Made by a program: the position numbers and the translations under genes
Shown: piece after piece, positions 1-13,309 of the stretch
Numbering within the stretch: the first letter of the stretch is position 1
How the letters are laid out: every line of letters starts with the position of its first letter
Assembly: GCF_037038585.1 (NCBI RefSeq)
Contig: NC_092521.1
Span: 77,180,398 to 77,244,397 of the forward strand
Length of the DNA: 64,000 nucleotides
Direction: 5' to 3'
Source of the DNA: Patagioenas fasciata
Taxonomy: Eukaryota > Chordata > Aves > Columbiformes > Columbidae
The notes under the pieces: model-generated
Seen by the model: only the letters and a program-made list of their open reading frames with translations
Told to the model about the DNA's origin: nothing
Database searches by the model: none

Positions 1-1831
1 ATTCATATCCCAGCTCGGAACTCTTTCAAGGAACCCAGAAATTATCTACAGGATCAGTGATACATGTAAAACACAATCAAATGTTAAAGAGCTCAGTTAT
101 TTTGAAAGCATCTGGGCAAAGTGCCCGTGCCTGTCCCAGGGAATGTGCTGCAGAGCTGCTGAACCAAGTCTACATTCTGGAGTGTGCAAAGCTCCGAGAT
201 CAGTCAAAGTTTAAAGGCAAAATATAAAACAAAGTATTTGCAGCTTAAGAACATGACTGCCTGAAACCAGGGCATATTCACTCATTAATTCACTAACACA
301 CCCATATACTCTAAAGCAGTATGTTTGTGTGCCCAGCTGTATGTGTGTGCCCAGCTGGTATGGCCAGGATTACTTGGGTGCAATGCAGGGATATGATGCT
401 GGCTGTTGAGTCCTCAATACGTCTCTGAGATTCTTTTTGATGGGCAACACCAAGCTAGTTTTTGGACAGACCTTTTTTACCCTTTAGCATTCACCAGATA
501 TAACGTGTTGGGCATTTGCAACAGTGTCTTGCTGACTTCAGCTTCCAAAACCACTTTTTGCTGCTCATTGTTCTGCAGTAATTCTTCCAAAAGTGCACTG
601 TGTATTGAGCTTCCTCTGTCCTTTACATAGCTCTTCTGTGTGAGCAGAACTAGGCACGTGCCAGCCTCATTGACAAATGCCCATACTCCCACTCCAATAC
701 CAGAACTGAGAGGACTTCCCAACAGTTTTCTGTTTGCCATGGAATGTGGCAGCATTGGATGAAGTATGACAGAAGTTGTAAAGGATACAGCAGACCTGAT
801 TAGGATGCTTGCTCCTTTTACTCTTGTATCCTCTCCTCAGGCAGCCAGGTGCCCTGCAGAAGAGTGCAACCCCACCTGAAAGCAGAGTGAAGAGCAAGGG
901 TAGAAGCCCATGAAAATGGGCTTATAGGAACATGGAGAGATCGAAAGGAAGGCAAGGATGGAAAAGGATGCAGAAATATATGAGGAGAAAGAATGGTGAT
1001 GGGGACAGATGTCAGAAGTGACTGGATAGAGATCATAATTAGGGAACGTGGGAGGAGAGGCTGAAAGATAATAACCATTAGAAATCAATTCCTTCCAGGA
1101 GCTAACACTGTACTTCAAATGTCTAATCCTCTGCTGTCTAGCATGTGTCCCAGTCATTTGTTTTGGCTGGTCCAACTACTACATTTCCTCAAGGGTGGTA
1201 ATCTAAGGTAGATGGCACCAGCTGTTCTGGGCTGAGACTGAAGCTCCATCTTCCCTGTTACCACTCTCTGACATGTATGGAAGCTTTCCTAATATTTGAT
1301 CACCTTTGTCACCATCATGTCAACTTTCTCAAATTCTACAGTGTCCTTTCAGAGATAAGAGAACCTGAACTGTACATGTTGCATTTTCTCTATTTTTTTC
1401 CTATTTTTTAATCTATTTTTCCCTATTTTGGGGGGTAGAAATTAATTGTATTTTATTTGCTATTTTGGCCCCTAGTGAGCACTGAGCTGATATTTTCATG
1501 GAACTTGTGATCATTAGCCCAAGGTCTCTCTTCTGAGTGGCAGCAATAAGTGCAAAGGGAAGATAACATATAATGCATTATGTCATTCTTTGCATTGCTT
1601 TAAGTGAATTTTGTATATACAGCTTTAATTTCTTTTATTATTTTTTAAAATAAATCAGGAGTTCAGAAAGTCAGGAACCCTGATCTCTCCTTTTTGAGTG
1701 TTCATTTTTACACAAATATTGTAGTGCTTCATATGTGATGTTTTCTTGCAGGGATCTGCCTGATTCAACTCTGATCATAGCAACAGAAGTGTGGGCAGTT
1801 TCATTAATTGATTGTTTTTCTTTTCTTTGAG
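1..1831 (+). other. ANKRD33B: 3' portion of the last intron of ANKRD33B
   Basis: There is no convincing coding sequence here. Short open frames on both strands lack similarity to anything I recognise. The stretch ends in a pyrimidine-rich tract (about 1813-1829) and an AG at 1830-1831, immediately before a reading frame that continues an ankyrin repeat. That makes it intronic to the gene whose terminal exon follows. A small direct duplication with the core GTGTGCCCAGCTG occurs at about 329-357. Assignment to an intron is inference from the acceptor site. Confidence 0.7.
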
Positions 1832-2682
1832 GGGCAAATGTTCATGCGACTGACCCAAGCCGTGGACTGACTTCATGGGAATGGGCTTGTTACACAGGAA
1901 GATCAGAATCTGCCTTCATTATGCAAAAGCTGATGGACAGGCCATGCCCGGAACAGTTTTGTGATCAATACAAACCAGAATGGCCAAAGATGAAGGAACT
2001 TCTTGCCAAGGCTGCAGAGCCAAAAAGCTGTTTGCAGAGGATTTCTGAGTGCATGAGAGCAGCTATCTCATTCCGGACTTTCTACAGCCCAGAAGAAGAT
2101 GGAGTCCTCGATCACATGGTGAAGGTGACAACAAGCTTAAGCAGTCCCTTCATTGCTCTGTCATGCCGGACAGTGTGCCCAGGCAGCCCACCTTCCGTGG
2201 GAAAGCGCAGACTGGCTGTGCAGGAAATCCTTAGGAAGCAGAGAGCCGAGGAGATCCGATCTCAGGACAAAGACCACTTTAGCAGCTATGAGAAGCTATT
2301 TCAGAACTCCAAGATCACGCTGATCCCCAAGAAGAAGGACCGTCGAGCCAGCTTGCAGCCCATCAGCCTTGCAGTCTCCCAAGTGAGCACCGTGGCCACA
2401 AGGAAAGCGAGCCTCTTACCACTCCACCTGCTTAGACGGAGCAGTGTCCGGCCGGGATTTGTCATCCCCAAAGTCCGTATCAGCAAGGCTCCTCCACCCA
2501 CCTTCCAGCCAGAAAAGGCGAGAAGGAGGAGCAGTGCAAAGGATGACCCCTATTTGCAGATTCCCAAATGGAGATACAAGGAGCTCAAAGAGGAGCGGAA
2601 GAAGGCAGAGGAACAGGAGAAGAAAAAAGCAGCAGATGCTCAAAAGCAGAGGCAGGTGTCTCCTGCCAGATGCAGGACCTGA
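1832..2682 (+). CDS. ANKRD33B: ANKRD33B terminal coding exon (ankyrin repeat domain 33B)
   Basis: The exon opens after the AG at 1830-1831 with two bases completing a glycine codon and stays open for about 282 codons to a TGA at 2680-2682. The first residues (GANVHATDPSRGLTSWEWAC, then a GR pair and a hydrophobic helix) look like the end of an ankyrin repeat. A Cys/Pro-containing stretch follows (MDRPCPEQF, then CRTVCPGSPPSVGKRRLAVQ), then basic Ser-rich segments (KKKDRRASLQP, KARRRSSAKDD). The end is a Lys/Glu-rich probable coiled coil. The ATG at 1921 is internal; the real start lies in upstream exons outside the window. ANKRD33 proteins are ankyrin-repeat proteins, and the paralogue ANKRD33 is a photoreceptor protein; the role of ANKRD33B is poorly defined. 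Choosing 33B over 33 rests on the convergent DAP gene 23 kb away. Base composition is richer in GC than the flanks, as expected for an exon. Confidence 0.86.
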
Positions 2683-4308
2683 TTTAAAGGCAGCTGCTTA
2701 GAAGGTTTTAGAGCCATTAGTCTTGCTGTCTGAGCAAGATGACAGACTGCATGCCTGTGTGCATGCCCAATGCTTATGGAGCTGGAATTCTGAATAATGG
2801 TCTTTCAAGTGGGGAAACAGGGCAAGGGCTAGGCCACAGTGTGTCTGATGGTGGAGCAGGAAGGCTTACTAAGTTTACCTGTCTGCTGTTGATAGGAAGT
2901 TTTAAGTGGTACAGTCCTTTGTGGTTTCATTTTTTTCCAGTTCTAGGTGAATGACTGAGAAACAGTTTGAGAACTGACATGTGTGCAAAAGGATTGTATT
3001 TTGTGTTTGTTCATTTTGTAATGGACAAAATTAAGGAGCTGTGCTTTTGACACTAGACATTCCTCCCTCTCCTTGCTTAGGTAGACACATTGCAAGGTTT
3101 TATAGTCAAAATGAAAAGTTTTAAATATACCACAATTTTGGTGGGCAGTGAAAATCCAGGTCTGCAATTGTTTTGAATATAATAAGCACTTTATTTTAAT
3201 TCCAGTAATCAAAATTTAAGACAAGATAGGTATTTAACTGTACAGCTCTATATGGTCTGTATAGTTTCAGTTCTTTATACTATTGTTTGTTGTGTTGAAT
3301 ATAAAAAGGGCTGCATATGAAATATTTCTGTAGTTAAGATATTCACATCCTCTGCAGGTATAAATCAGGGGCAGGGACTAATTTCTCTGGAGCAACAGAG
3401 AAGCTGAGCTAATTTTTTAATGCCACCATCACCTAAGATTTGTTTCCCCCATTAAGTTTCCATGCATCCGCTATCTGTTGTCTCCTCTTTAGTCTCAGGG
3501 AATTTTTTGTCACTATGTTTAACTGTGAAATAAGGGAGATGGTGAGCTCTTTTTATTTTTTTTTTGGTTGGTATTTAGGTTCCTGTTAAAAGACCCCACC
3601 AGATTTATTGTGAACCTTTCCATCTTCTAGCCAGGACAGGAAAATTATGCAGCTTCCAGAAGTTCAAGCAATTTTCCCAGGTATCAAATCCAGCCATTTG
3701 TTATGAACATCAAGTCAAGAGATGCAGGCAGCTGATCCAGTAACTTTTGGACACTGTGACCAGATATCACTGTGAGCTTTGGTAGTACACCTCCGAGCGC
3801 CCAGAGAGGGCAGTACCTCATCCGTCTGTCCCAACACCGGGAGAAAATCTTCCCTAGTACATGAGCGCATCTCAAAGTGGCAATTCTCACAGGATGCTGC
3901 AGGTTCTTGTGGTCCACCTTAAGGCTTCATTTGGTTTTACCAGCAGTCAGTCTGAATGGCATGCCAAACCCTGACAAACTCCAATAAGGAAGGGCTGTAA
4001 ACCTGCTGCTTGCTAAAGAAAGACCATGTTCATAAAAGTAGAGGTCAAATGCAAACAGCAAGCCACACAGCACACACTCAGGCTATGGTGTTACTCAGGC
4101 TTTGCTCCCATTTGAAATGAAATGTGCTGTGGTGTGTTCTCCCAATGGTGTTGCTCTCCTGGAGCCCAGGTAGACCCCAGCTGCTGCTATCACCACCTTC
4201 TCGCTTCAGTTAAACAGAGGGAAAGCTTTACCATCCTTTACTTCCACAGCACAAAGACTATCTGGGGCCTCAGTGAGCTTGTAATGAAACCGTGTGTGTC
4301 ATGGGAGA

Positions 4309-4314
4309 AATAAA
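4309..4314 (+). promoter_or_regulatory. ANKRD33B: candidate polyadenylation signal AATAAA
   Basis: A canonical AATAAA lies 1.63 kb after the ANKRD33B stop codon. It could terminate a shorter transcript. Usage is not visible from sequence. Confidence 0.4.
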
Positions 4315-4990
4315 TTCAGTTGCTTGAAAGCTAACACCTAGATTGGTATTGTTAACTAATGTCTGTGGGGCTTGGGCTCAGCAGAGGTTATCATCACAGA
4401 CATGTGAAATAAGGATTTTTCATACAGCCACTTCTGTGTCCCTCTCACCGGGGTAGCTGTGCTGGCTAGACTGCATTGCCAAGTAGCCTCCCAGGTCAGA
4501 GTTGAGGGAATATGCACCCTGCTAATAAACCTCCCCAGCCCTGTGCATATAAAGAGGCTTTTAGTCTGCAGGTACATCAGTGCCGTGCAATGCATTGGCA
4601 CCAGTTTTGTAATGGATTTGGTGTGACCAGAATATAAGCTGAACTCATTTCTTTGGAGAGTAGGAAGACAACCTTGTAGCTGTCTGTGGCAAAGATATTA
4701 GGATGGATTTTTAGTTGGTACATTGGATTGAATGGTCTAACTGTTAATTTTTGTTTACTGTCAGTGCAGCATACTGAAGATTTAGCACTCAGATTCAGTA
4801 TCTGAAAAGCAACCTGCACTGTAGGTGAACACTTTAATTTGCACTCTTGGTATCACTTTCAGGAGACATACAATTGACAGGTGCTCTCAGGGACTAACAT
4901 ACCGTATGTTAGAATTAGGGGCTGACAATGAAGCCTGTTTTCTAACCCTTTGTACTTTACTGTGTATATGTGTATAAATATGTGATTTCC

Positions 4991-4996
4991 ATTAAA
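4991..4996 (+). promoter_or_regulatory. ANKRD33B: candidate polyadenylation signal ATTAAA
   Basis: The common variant ATTAAA lies 2.3 kb after the stop codon. It is followed within 60 bases by a TTTGGTGACC and T-rich stretch that could act as the downstream element. I favour it as the distal end of the ANKRD33B transcript, but RNA data would decide. Confidence 0.42.
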
Positions 4997-5476
4997 AAAA
5001 GGCACAAGCTCTTTAACTTATTTGGTGACCTTATTCTTCAGAGAAGTTTGGGGACGTTGCTTTTTACTTTTCAGTAGGCAAAAAAGCCCATCCACTTTCA
5101 CCAATGGACTAATCAGCACTATCTGAAAACAGTCTGGTTTCCCTGGAAGGAGCTGTTGTGGGTTTACTTCCACTCCATGTGAATTTTCCCTATGAGTAAA
5201 AGAAAACCACTACATGTGTCCTGACATTGGGCTTTGGCTGGCTGTCTTGGTGTGGAGAGGAGTTGCTTTGATCCCCCACAGCCACAAGGCTCTGCTGCAA
5301 GCAGGCAGGATCCCCCAGCATTGTTACAGGCAGCATGGCTGAATTTTGTGCATCTGTGTAAAGGCCTGGCGCTTGTGAGGCTGGGAAATGCAGGCAGAGG
5401 TCTCTGTGTCCTCATTGTCTTCCTCTTCTGCTGCCTCACTGCCCCTCCCTGCTGTCTTGCCCTCCTCTTCATCACT

Positions 5477-5553
5477 GTCCTGCTCCGGTTGGCGGATTGG
5501 ACTAGATGATCTTACGAGGTCCCTTCCAATCCCTAGCGTTCTATGATTCTGTG
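5477..5553 (+). repeat. CR1 LINE, short 3'-end fragment
   Basis: The segment reads as the CR1 3' terminus: GGATTGGACTAGATGATCTT, then GAGGTCCCTTCCAATCCCTA, and a closing TTCTATGATTCTGTGA. The same order occurs at the 3' ends of the copies at 30.8 and 62.2 kb. It is heavily 5'-truncated, as is usual for CR1 insertions. Confidence 0.85.
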
Positions 5554-5804
5554 AAAATGCTGGGCTTCTCGTGCTGGGCTTCTCACTTGCCTTTTTACTG
5601 TCTATCTGAAGGCTGCAGTGAACAAAGCTCATGCAAAACATGCTTCTGGAAGCCTGTGGCAAATGGACTGTAGCAGGGGAGGCAGCACTTCTGGGTCTCC
5701 TCCATTCATCAGCTGCTGCCGCCCAGGAGGATTTGATTTCTGTTGGATTTCAGCACAAATAGAATGATTTGCTTTGTGTTTTGTTGAGTTTGTTTGTTTT
5801 TACC

Positions 5805-5820
5805 TTTTTTTTTTTTTTTT
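5805..5820 (+). repeat. poly(T) run
   Basis: Sixteen consecutive T, preceded by a TTTG-rich stretch (about 5773-5801). No LINE sequence adjoins it, so this is a simple homopolymer. Confidence 0.95.
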
Positions 5821-8396
5821 CCTCCCAAGAGACCTGTTATTCTGAAACTCCAAGCAAAGCCAGCTGTAACTCATTTTGCTCCTGCCTGCTCAAGCAGGAC
5901 AGCTTACCTCCTAAGAAACATGTGCTAACCCTTGGTAGCACCTCCCTGGCAGCTGGAGCCCATGAGGGAAGGTGGAGGTGCTGCTGGAGGAGGATGCTTA
6001 CACAGAGGTGAAGGGGACACAAATTCCCAGGGCGGAGGAAGGTTTTCTATACACTTTTGATGCCAGGCTGCAGTCCAGCATATTAGTGGGAACGATGCTG
6101 CTGAGTATTGCAAGTGAGACTGGAGCATGGGCTGCCTGCCTTCACAGTCATTGCTTGTCTTGGTACACTGGTAGTTTTGGCATGGTGGCCAGCCTCTCAC
6201 CATCTGATGCTCCCTTGCAAAGAAGCACCCCAGCCCCATGGGCTGACTTACTTCTGCAGTAAGTTACAGGGTTTTAATACAGTGACACTGGAAATTAAAA
6301 TCCCAAGTGCTTCCCAATGTACTCTGGAAACATACCATGCTCTTATCTCTGGAAAACAATGGTGTCACAAGGAGAAGACTACCAACACTATGGGAGGCTT
6401 TCAGGCAGGAACAAAGAATTACATGTAATTGGCTCCTTGTGTTACTATGGTGATTTTTGTTGTTGGTGGTGGTGGTGTCTTTTTTAATGCCATTGAAAAC
6501 TGTTCCTTAAGCCTTGACAAAAATCCGCACTGGGCCTCCTTATTGAATGCCTTTTTCTGGTAATGTTCTTAGTAGTCCTGAGTGCTCACGCTGTTCTGTT
6601 AAGGGACACATATTAGAGCAGCTGGTAAAAAAACAGCTTGAGTAGAAAAATAGCATACAGATATGCAACATTCTTTGAGGGTATTTCTTTTTAAACACCT
6701 ACATTTCAGCAGGACCCTTCCAAAAACTGCGACTGAAATTAGGACCAAATAAGCAGGATATGCCAATTTGCAGATGGTCTGAACTGAAGCCTTTTCTTTT
6801 TTTCTGTAATGCATGCAATGCAGCTTGGTTTTGTTCATTGTGCCTCATGACTTCTTAACACTCCACGGTTTGGTTAGATACACAGAGGCCACACGTGGGC
6901 AACAAGCTGGAAAGGGCAGTCATGTCCCTGTGTCCTGCCCATGCCTTCCTGCTTGCCCCCAGCAAACCTGCCATTTTGCTGGATTAGTATTCTGCTAATT
7001 CAATGAGCTAGACAAAATAGCTGGAGCCAGTGCAGGGAAGTAGGGAAGGGAAGGGGCAAGCGGGTTTCGTTCAGAGCCAGCAAGCTGCCAGGCGGCTCAG
7101 CCAGGGCTCCAGGCTGTGCCCAAAGTGGTGAGGAAGAGCTCCCTGGGACAGGTTAGGCAGCTCCAGAAATCATCTAACTGGGTGAAACACAGAGGTGACA
7201 GCCTCTTACAGGTATCTGTATCTCTGCTGAACCCCAAGGAAACAGACTTGAACTGGTTTGCAGATATTCTGGAAAATCACACGGTCCTCCCCCCGTCTCC
7301 TTTGAGCCCTCTTTGGAAAGATTAAATAAGCCCCAGCAAGAGAGCTGCTCAGCAACTTCATCCATAAAGTAGAGCAGAAAGATCTGTAAGAAATGGGAAT
7401 TATCCTCACATTTTTCTTCCTTTTAAATTATCACAGGTAGAATTACAAACCCATGCAGTCGCTTGGGTCATTTAAAGACCTTCTTCATTACTTAGATAAT
7501 TACTCACCCAGAGTGTGTATTCAGCAGAGAGCAGCCAGCCAGCCATCTTCTTGAGGCAAGCAAAAACTGGAATGACAGTTCTGCAGACTCTCCCTATAGT
7601 AAATTTTGCAACTCAGTCTTTGAATACCAAGTTACTGGAAACTGCTGAACTAATACTATCAGAGACAACAGCGGGCAGAGATAATCCCTGGAGGAGTGGA
7701 CAAGAGATAATGGAGGCAGTGAAGGGGAAAGAAAATACATTGATGTCTATGGTGTGTCTCTGATTGAAAACAAGATTGGTCTTTTGACCCAAATTTTTCT
7801 GACTATTATGTAGACAAGAATTAAAAGCAGCCATAAAGGTTTTCTCTGGTCTGCTAAGGAAAATATTATTTTAAAATCAAGTGATTCAATATAAGCCCCC
7901 TTCAGTATTGTCTCCGTTTTTGGAAACTGGCTTTCCTAGTCATTTTGAGCAAACATTTTCAATACCTTTGCACACCTTCCTGAGCACAAGGTAACCTCGC
8001 AGAGGGGTGGCAGGCTGTCTGGAGGATACACACAGATCAAAGAGCGAAAGTCTGAAATCAGCTCATTCAGAATGGGAGACATCAAGCTATTATTTCAGTG
8101 TAGATGTATTCCTGAAGTAAGTCTAAAATTACTCCTCTCTACTAATAAGAAAGCCAAGATGTCATTTCTAGGGCGGTAAACACAAACCAAGGCTACAGAT
8201 ATGCTGTGAGGAAAAGGCTTCTTCAGAAATAAACCTCTTCAGCTGCATAACTAACTCCCACAAGGATAGTCCTGTATCAGGTCAGTTCTACTGGAGCCCC
8301 TCCCAGGAGCTGTAAATGTTGTCTATCTGATGATCCTGGGGACACTCTTTCTCTAGGATCTCTCCCAATCCAAACAAAAAAAGCCCCCAGAAAGGT

Positions 8397-8418
8397 AAAA
8401 AAAAAAAAAAAAAAAAAA
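8397..8418 (+). repeat. poly(A) run
   Basis: Twenty-two consecutive A, the longest homopolymer in the window. No recognisable retrogene or LINE precedes it on the plus strand. Confidence 0.95.
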
Positions 8419-8964
8419 GGTCCTCATCATCCCCAGATACTATTTCTTTCACAACACCGTTTCTGCTTGCAGAAGGCCAAGAGGGGATTATTTCCAGGGA
8501 AAGTCAGTTTGCAAAGTTCACCAAAGAACAGGAGAGGGAAACTGTACTGAGATACATGACTTTCGGAGTATTTCTGACCATACCTCTTGAGTCATCCAGG
8601 CAAGTAAAAAAATATATATTTAAAGATATCTTCAAAGGTATCACAGGCTGTCACAGTATTACAAAGAAGGCCTGTAGAATGCCACATGGCAAATGAGAAG
8701 TGCCAACTCATCTTGCTTTGGAGAACAGGAATTTTCTTCTGCCTGGAGAATTCCTATGTACAGCTAAATATAGCATTTAAGGAGAAACCTCATATATTCT
8801 GAACCATTTTTGCTTTGTCTGTGGAGCTGCTGACCACTAAGAAGCATGTTGTCAGCCAGAGCCATGCTTAGACCAAGATGTGTTTTATAATGCTAAATAC
8901 ACTGAATAAGGACATCCTGAATTTGGCAAACTGGGTGCCCCAAATCACTTCCCAACCTGTAAAA

Positions 8965-9145
8965 TACCTATATAATGAAGTTATATTAATTATTCCCTAT
9001 ATTAAATTAAAACATATCTATAAAGCTACCTATTGATAACATAGTCATGCGTATATGTCATTCATATATCAAGTAATAAATGTTATATATATAACATCTA
9101 TACAATCATATATATTTAGAAGTTTATAAAATATACACATATAAA
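8965..9145. repeat. AT-rich low-complexity tract
   Basis: Dense TATATA, ATATAT and TTATAT words with very few G or C. Several short self-complementary stretches occur around 9080-9115. It appears to be ordinary low-complexity sequence. Confidence 0.8.
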
Positions 9146-12100
9146 AAGACTCCCACCTCCCAGTGCTAGCATGAAGCACTGAGATATTTTAATGGTGACT
9201 GTCCCTAAGAAAGCTACTGTTAAATAATTGTTCTGCAAGAGGAACAAATCATTCAGGGTATAATATGGGAGCTACAAAGGAAAACAGGCCAGCTGCCTTT
9301 TCACTGAACACTATGGAACACTTGTATGGGAAGAGGCAGTGGATTCCGTGAAAAATAGTACTTCATAGGGTAATTAAAGTTATTATGCATATTAATTTTG
9401 CCTAGTCAGATTTAAATTTGGCACTTCTCTAAGCACATTTGAATTTACAATGTTTGTAGCATTCTTTTATGGCTATAAAACCATGCAGAGCTTTGTGGAT
9501 AATTAGTGGGCCAAATGCTGCAGTTTCAGTCCACTCTCAGGAAAAGAGCAGAAAAATGGATTTAGATGGTTCCTTCTCCCCTTCCCGTCATATTATAGCA
9601 GCTTCCCACATGAATGATGGTTTACTGCTTTGCCCAAGCCCTTCCGCCCAAACAAATACAAAATAGGCACAAACCCTCAAGAGGCAGATGTGCAAAATCT
9701 CTGCCTGCAGGTGCCATCCTAGATGCATTCAGTGATTTCTCACATAGCACTGCTTGAACAGTGAGCTCTTGCAAATAAGGATCAAGAAAGGGGCACAGGA
9801 ACTGCTCAAACATCTCTGATGTGTGTGTTCACATGTATGTGTCTGGTATTTTTACTTTTGGTGCCGGAAACCTGCTCTGGGTAGTGCTAACCACCAAAGG
9901 CACTTTCTGAGTATCTATACACATCCTTCTGTTGACAAAGATGATAAAATATTTACTTTCCAACCACATCCGGCAATGGGACCTCAGGTTTCTTCACGCT
10001 TGCTGCCATTATACTGAAGCCAGATTCTTGTAGAAGGCCATAGTGTGAAGATATTCTGTATTATTGAGTGACAGTGTCAATACGACCCAAATCAATAAGT
10101 GATAACGTTAAGTAACGGCCCACTAAAAGTTCTGTTCCAAATCAAGATGAAACAGCATTTCAAAAGAATAAACAAACACAGTTGTATTGGGATATGTGGT
10201 TTTGTAAGTAATCACTTTGATCACCTGGTATCCTTTTCCAAAAGCTGCCGTATCAGCCTCCTGAAGTGTGTTGTTATGAGCAAAATAAAACTACACTAGT
10301 TCAGTGAACAGTAGAACTGAACAGACTAATCAAATTAATTTTCTTTGTTTTGCTCTTGAAAATTTGTTTTGCAAACTTAAATTTGACTAATGGGCTCAGT
10401 TAAAAAAAGACTGTGAATGTTTTACATGATCACTTTTTCACTTGTGGTTTGTGAAAACTGTTTTTATTCTTCATATGATTGATTGTATTAACTGGTTTTT
10501 AAAATGTTCCTGAGCACAATGAGCAGTGTTTGCCTGTGGTTTCCCAGCCACTATGAGGCAGCCTTCTGCAAGAGTCATTTGGGCTTACACAGCATTTCCC
10601 ACATCAGCACTCCTGAGAGTCTGCACCTGTTCTTTGCTAGAAGAAATTCGGCCAGCTACCACAGGAACTGGGCTTCACTGTGAGACACTGGTCATCTCAG
10701 TTATGGTGACTTATAGGAACTAGTTTTGGTTGTGCACTCAAACTGGGTTATCCACATTCTTGCGTAATCACTTCCATGTGTCTGAATCTCAAATACCCTG
10801 ACCTGTCTTAGGGTTTCCATGACTAAGCTACTGTGTTCCAAGAATGCCACGGATAAAATGCTGGACTTAAACTGCAGGTCAGCTGTCCAAAGAAAGAATA
10901 GCGAGGTATCATGCCAAGGCCTTGTCTGTATTTAAACAAACAAACCAACCAGCCTCCAGAAAACAGCTGAACTGGTTTAAGTGCAGAGTTTAGCTGAACA
11001 AATATTCAGATTCCCTTGGGTTGGTTTTATTCAGGCTAATATTCACTTGACTTAATCAATCAGAAACACCTTGAGACTAAAGCGATATAAATCATTCATC
11101 CTAAAATCAGTTTCCGCCCTGACAGCTGTGGCAACTTAACTAAATTGTTTCACTGGAGAGCGCTGCCCTGCCACTGTGCAAAGGGCTGCATCCCTCACCT
11201 GGGGCAAGGCTCTGCCCTCGGCTCTGACCCATTCTGGTTTCCTTGCAGCTTTTGTTTCTCCAACAGGCTGGTAAGGTCCTTCTTTCTCTTCTGCAACTTC
11301 TCATTATGAACTAACTCATACACAGCAGAGTCAATGGCACCTCCTGGGGCGGTTCAGTGACACTTGCTCACCTTTGGCTAATTACCAGTCTCACTTTCAT
11401 TAATGTGGCTCGCAACTGCCAGAGACTCTTCCCCTCGCACCGTTCCCAGCACCACAGTGCTTCAGTCTGTCATTTGGATTTGGGAAACTTTAAACCCCTG
11501 CACGTAGCACCGGGTAAGAACCACATCATCACCATCCTCCACAGAGAACTGTCTCTTTCCATCAAGTAAAACACTGGTCTAATCTTTAATTCAAGGCTGT
11601 CTTTTGAGGATCACAGCCCCAGTTCAGGAACAAAGTGAGCCTGACAACAGTTGGAGACAGAAGATGAAATATTAATCCATACTTTTGCACCATTCAAGCT
11701 GGATTATAGTCATCCCCTGTCTGCAGGCCTTCCCAAGGCCACCTCCTACAAAACACAGCTTGTATGGAAGCCAGCCATGGGACTGAACCATGTACTGCAG
11801 ACAGAAAGCCCACTGCCCAGACACTCAGCTTGGGGCTTGCTTGGAGACCTGGATTCCTTCTTTGTCCCCAAGTCTGCTCTTCAATTGCCAGGTGTAGAGC
11901 ACATCCTTAACTGTAGCTATTTTTAATCACTAAAGGTTCTCAGCTTCAGGATGTGTCTACCTATACAAGAATGAAAAAAAAGCAGAAAAATCTTTAAACA
12001 TAGTAGGCAAAAATCTACAGCAAGCTCTGGTTCTTTCCCTTTTAAGCCCATCATCACAGGACACAGGATGTGTACTATATTGGTCTCCCTTCTTCTTTTA

Positions 12101-13280
12101 GAGGATTCAGTGGCATTTCCTCGGGCAGGAATTAGTTAAATTGAAAAAGCAACAAAATGAGGTTGTTGTGAAGAGCTGACTGTTGTATACGAGTCAGCTC
12201 AAATATGACCAAAGTAAAGAGAATTTGAGGTTGGATGAGAGAAAGGAAACCACCACCACAGGCAGATATGGTTGAAGAAAATACCAAGGGAAGAAAACAG
12301 ATTAAAGCAAACATCACCATCTGAGTATTTTCAGAAGCATCAAAGCTGCAGTTGTTGCTGTGTTGGCACACACTGGATCGAGTGCAGGGCTTTTTCCAGA
12401 CAGACTGGCTTGTCTCCTCTGTGCCTCTGTTTCCCCATTAATTAAACAGAAATGTTTTCCTAAATCCCAAGTTGACTCTTAAGGGAAGCTCTTGGTTATC
12501 AGGTAATGAGGGAAAAGGTGGGTGAGAAAACCCACAGAAACAAAACCACATAATGAAAACTAAGCCAATCAAGCAAACAGAGCACATGCTATCTATTGGC
12601 TTGGAAAATCATGTAAAGTTCTTTACAGATGGTGGAGGCAGCTTGGATGGCAGGGGCCAGAGTGGAGCCTGGGGCGATCCAATTGTAATCTGCAGGTCTC
12701 AAATGACGGTGAGGCTGGACATATCCAGAACACAGATCGTCTGCTGCTCACGGTTCAAGGGTAGCTGAACCTGTGCAGCTTCTGAGGACAAAAAAGTGTG
12801 AGAGTGCTCATCCATTCCCTACAGTATAGATATATACCATTAAAGATGTCATCCTTCAAAATCTGTAAAAAAAAAAAATGTATTTTGCTTGGAGTAACAG
12901 GAAGCTGATATCTTTGTCCTGTTTTTCCCACCAAGGGCTTTTCTTAGGTAAATAAGTATTCACTGTATAGCAAAAACAATGTTGAAAGCTATGCCTAGAA
13001 ATGCAACACTAAAAAAGTTTTGCATTTCACATCACTATCACCTTACTTTCCTGAAGAGCTCCATCTTTTGGAGATTCCAGTGGGCTATTTAACAGATTTA
13101 TGAAGCTATAAAAGTGAAAGACAGGTTCATGCAGTCTAAATGCCATTAAATTCCTGTTTTGCCATTTCCGATTAGCTGGGCTCTTCTGAAAGCCTTGTGC
13201 CAGCTGAGAAAACACATCAGGGAATGACACTTAGAAGGAACTGAAATGAACCTGGGGCAGGAGAAGAGAGGAGGGAGGGG

Positions 13281-13309
13281 CAGCAGCAGCAACCCAGCAG
13301 CAGCAGCAA
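13281..13309 (+). repeat. interrupted CAG trinucleotide repeat
   Basis: Two CAG blocks separated by AACC make a short CAG-rich patch. It lies in a small open frame that shows no other sign of coding. Confidence 0.85.

Larger units (their letters stand above)
2683..5010 (+). other. ANKRD33B: probable ANKRD33B 3' untranslated region
   Basis: The sequence directly follows the TGA in the same exon, with no splice donor needed. It contains no substantial plus-strand open frame. Two poly(A)-signal-like hexamers (4309 and 4991) fall at plausible distances. The second is followed by an A-run and then a T/G-rich stretch, as at a cleavage site. The 5010 end is a guess; the UTR could stop near 4.33 kb. 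A CpG-bearing patch at about 3690-3920 stands out from the AT-rich surroundings. Confidence 0.5.

Noticed and set aside
5164-5662. Overlapping 103-112 codon minus-strand frames rich in Glu/Asp/Arg
   Set aside because: They span a CR1 tail and low-complexity sequence, with no conserved domain or splice context.
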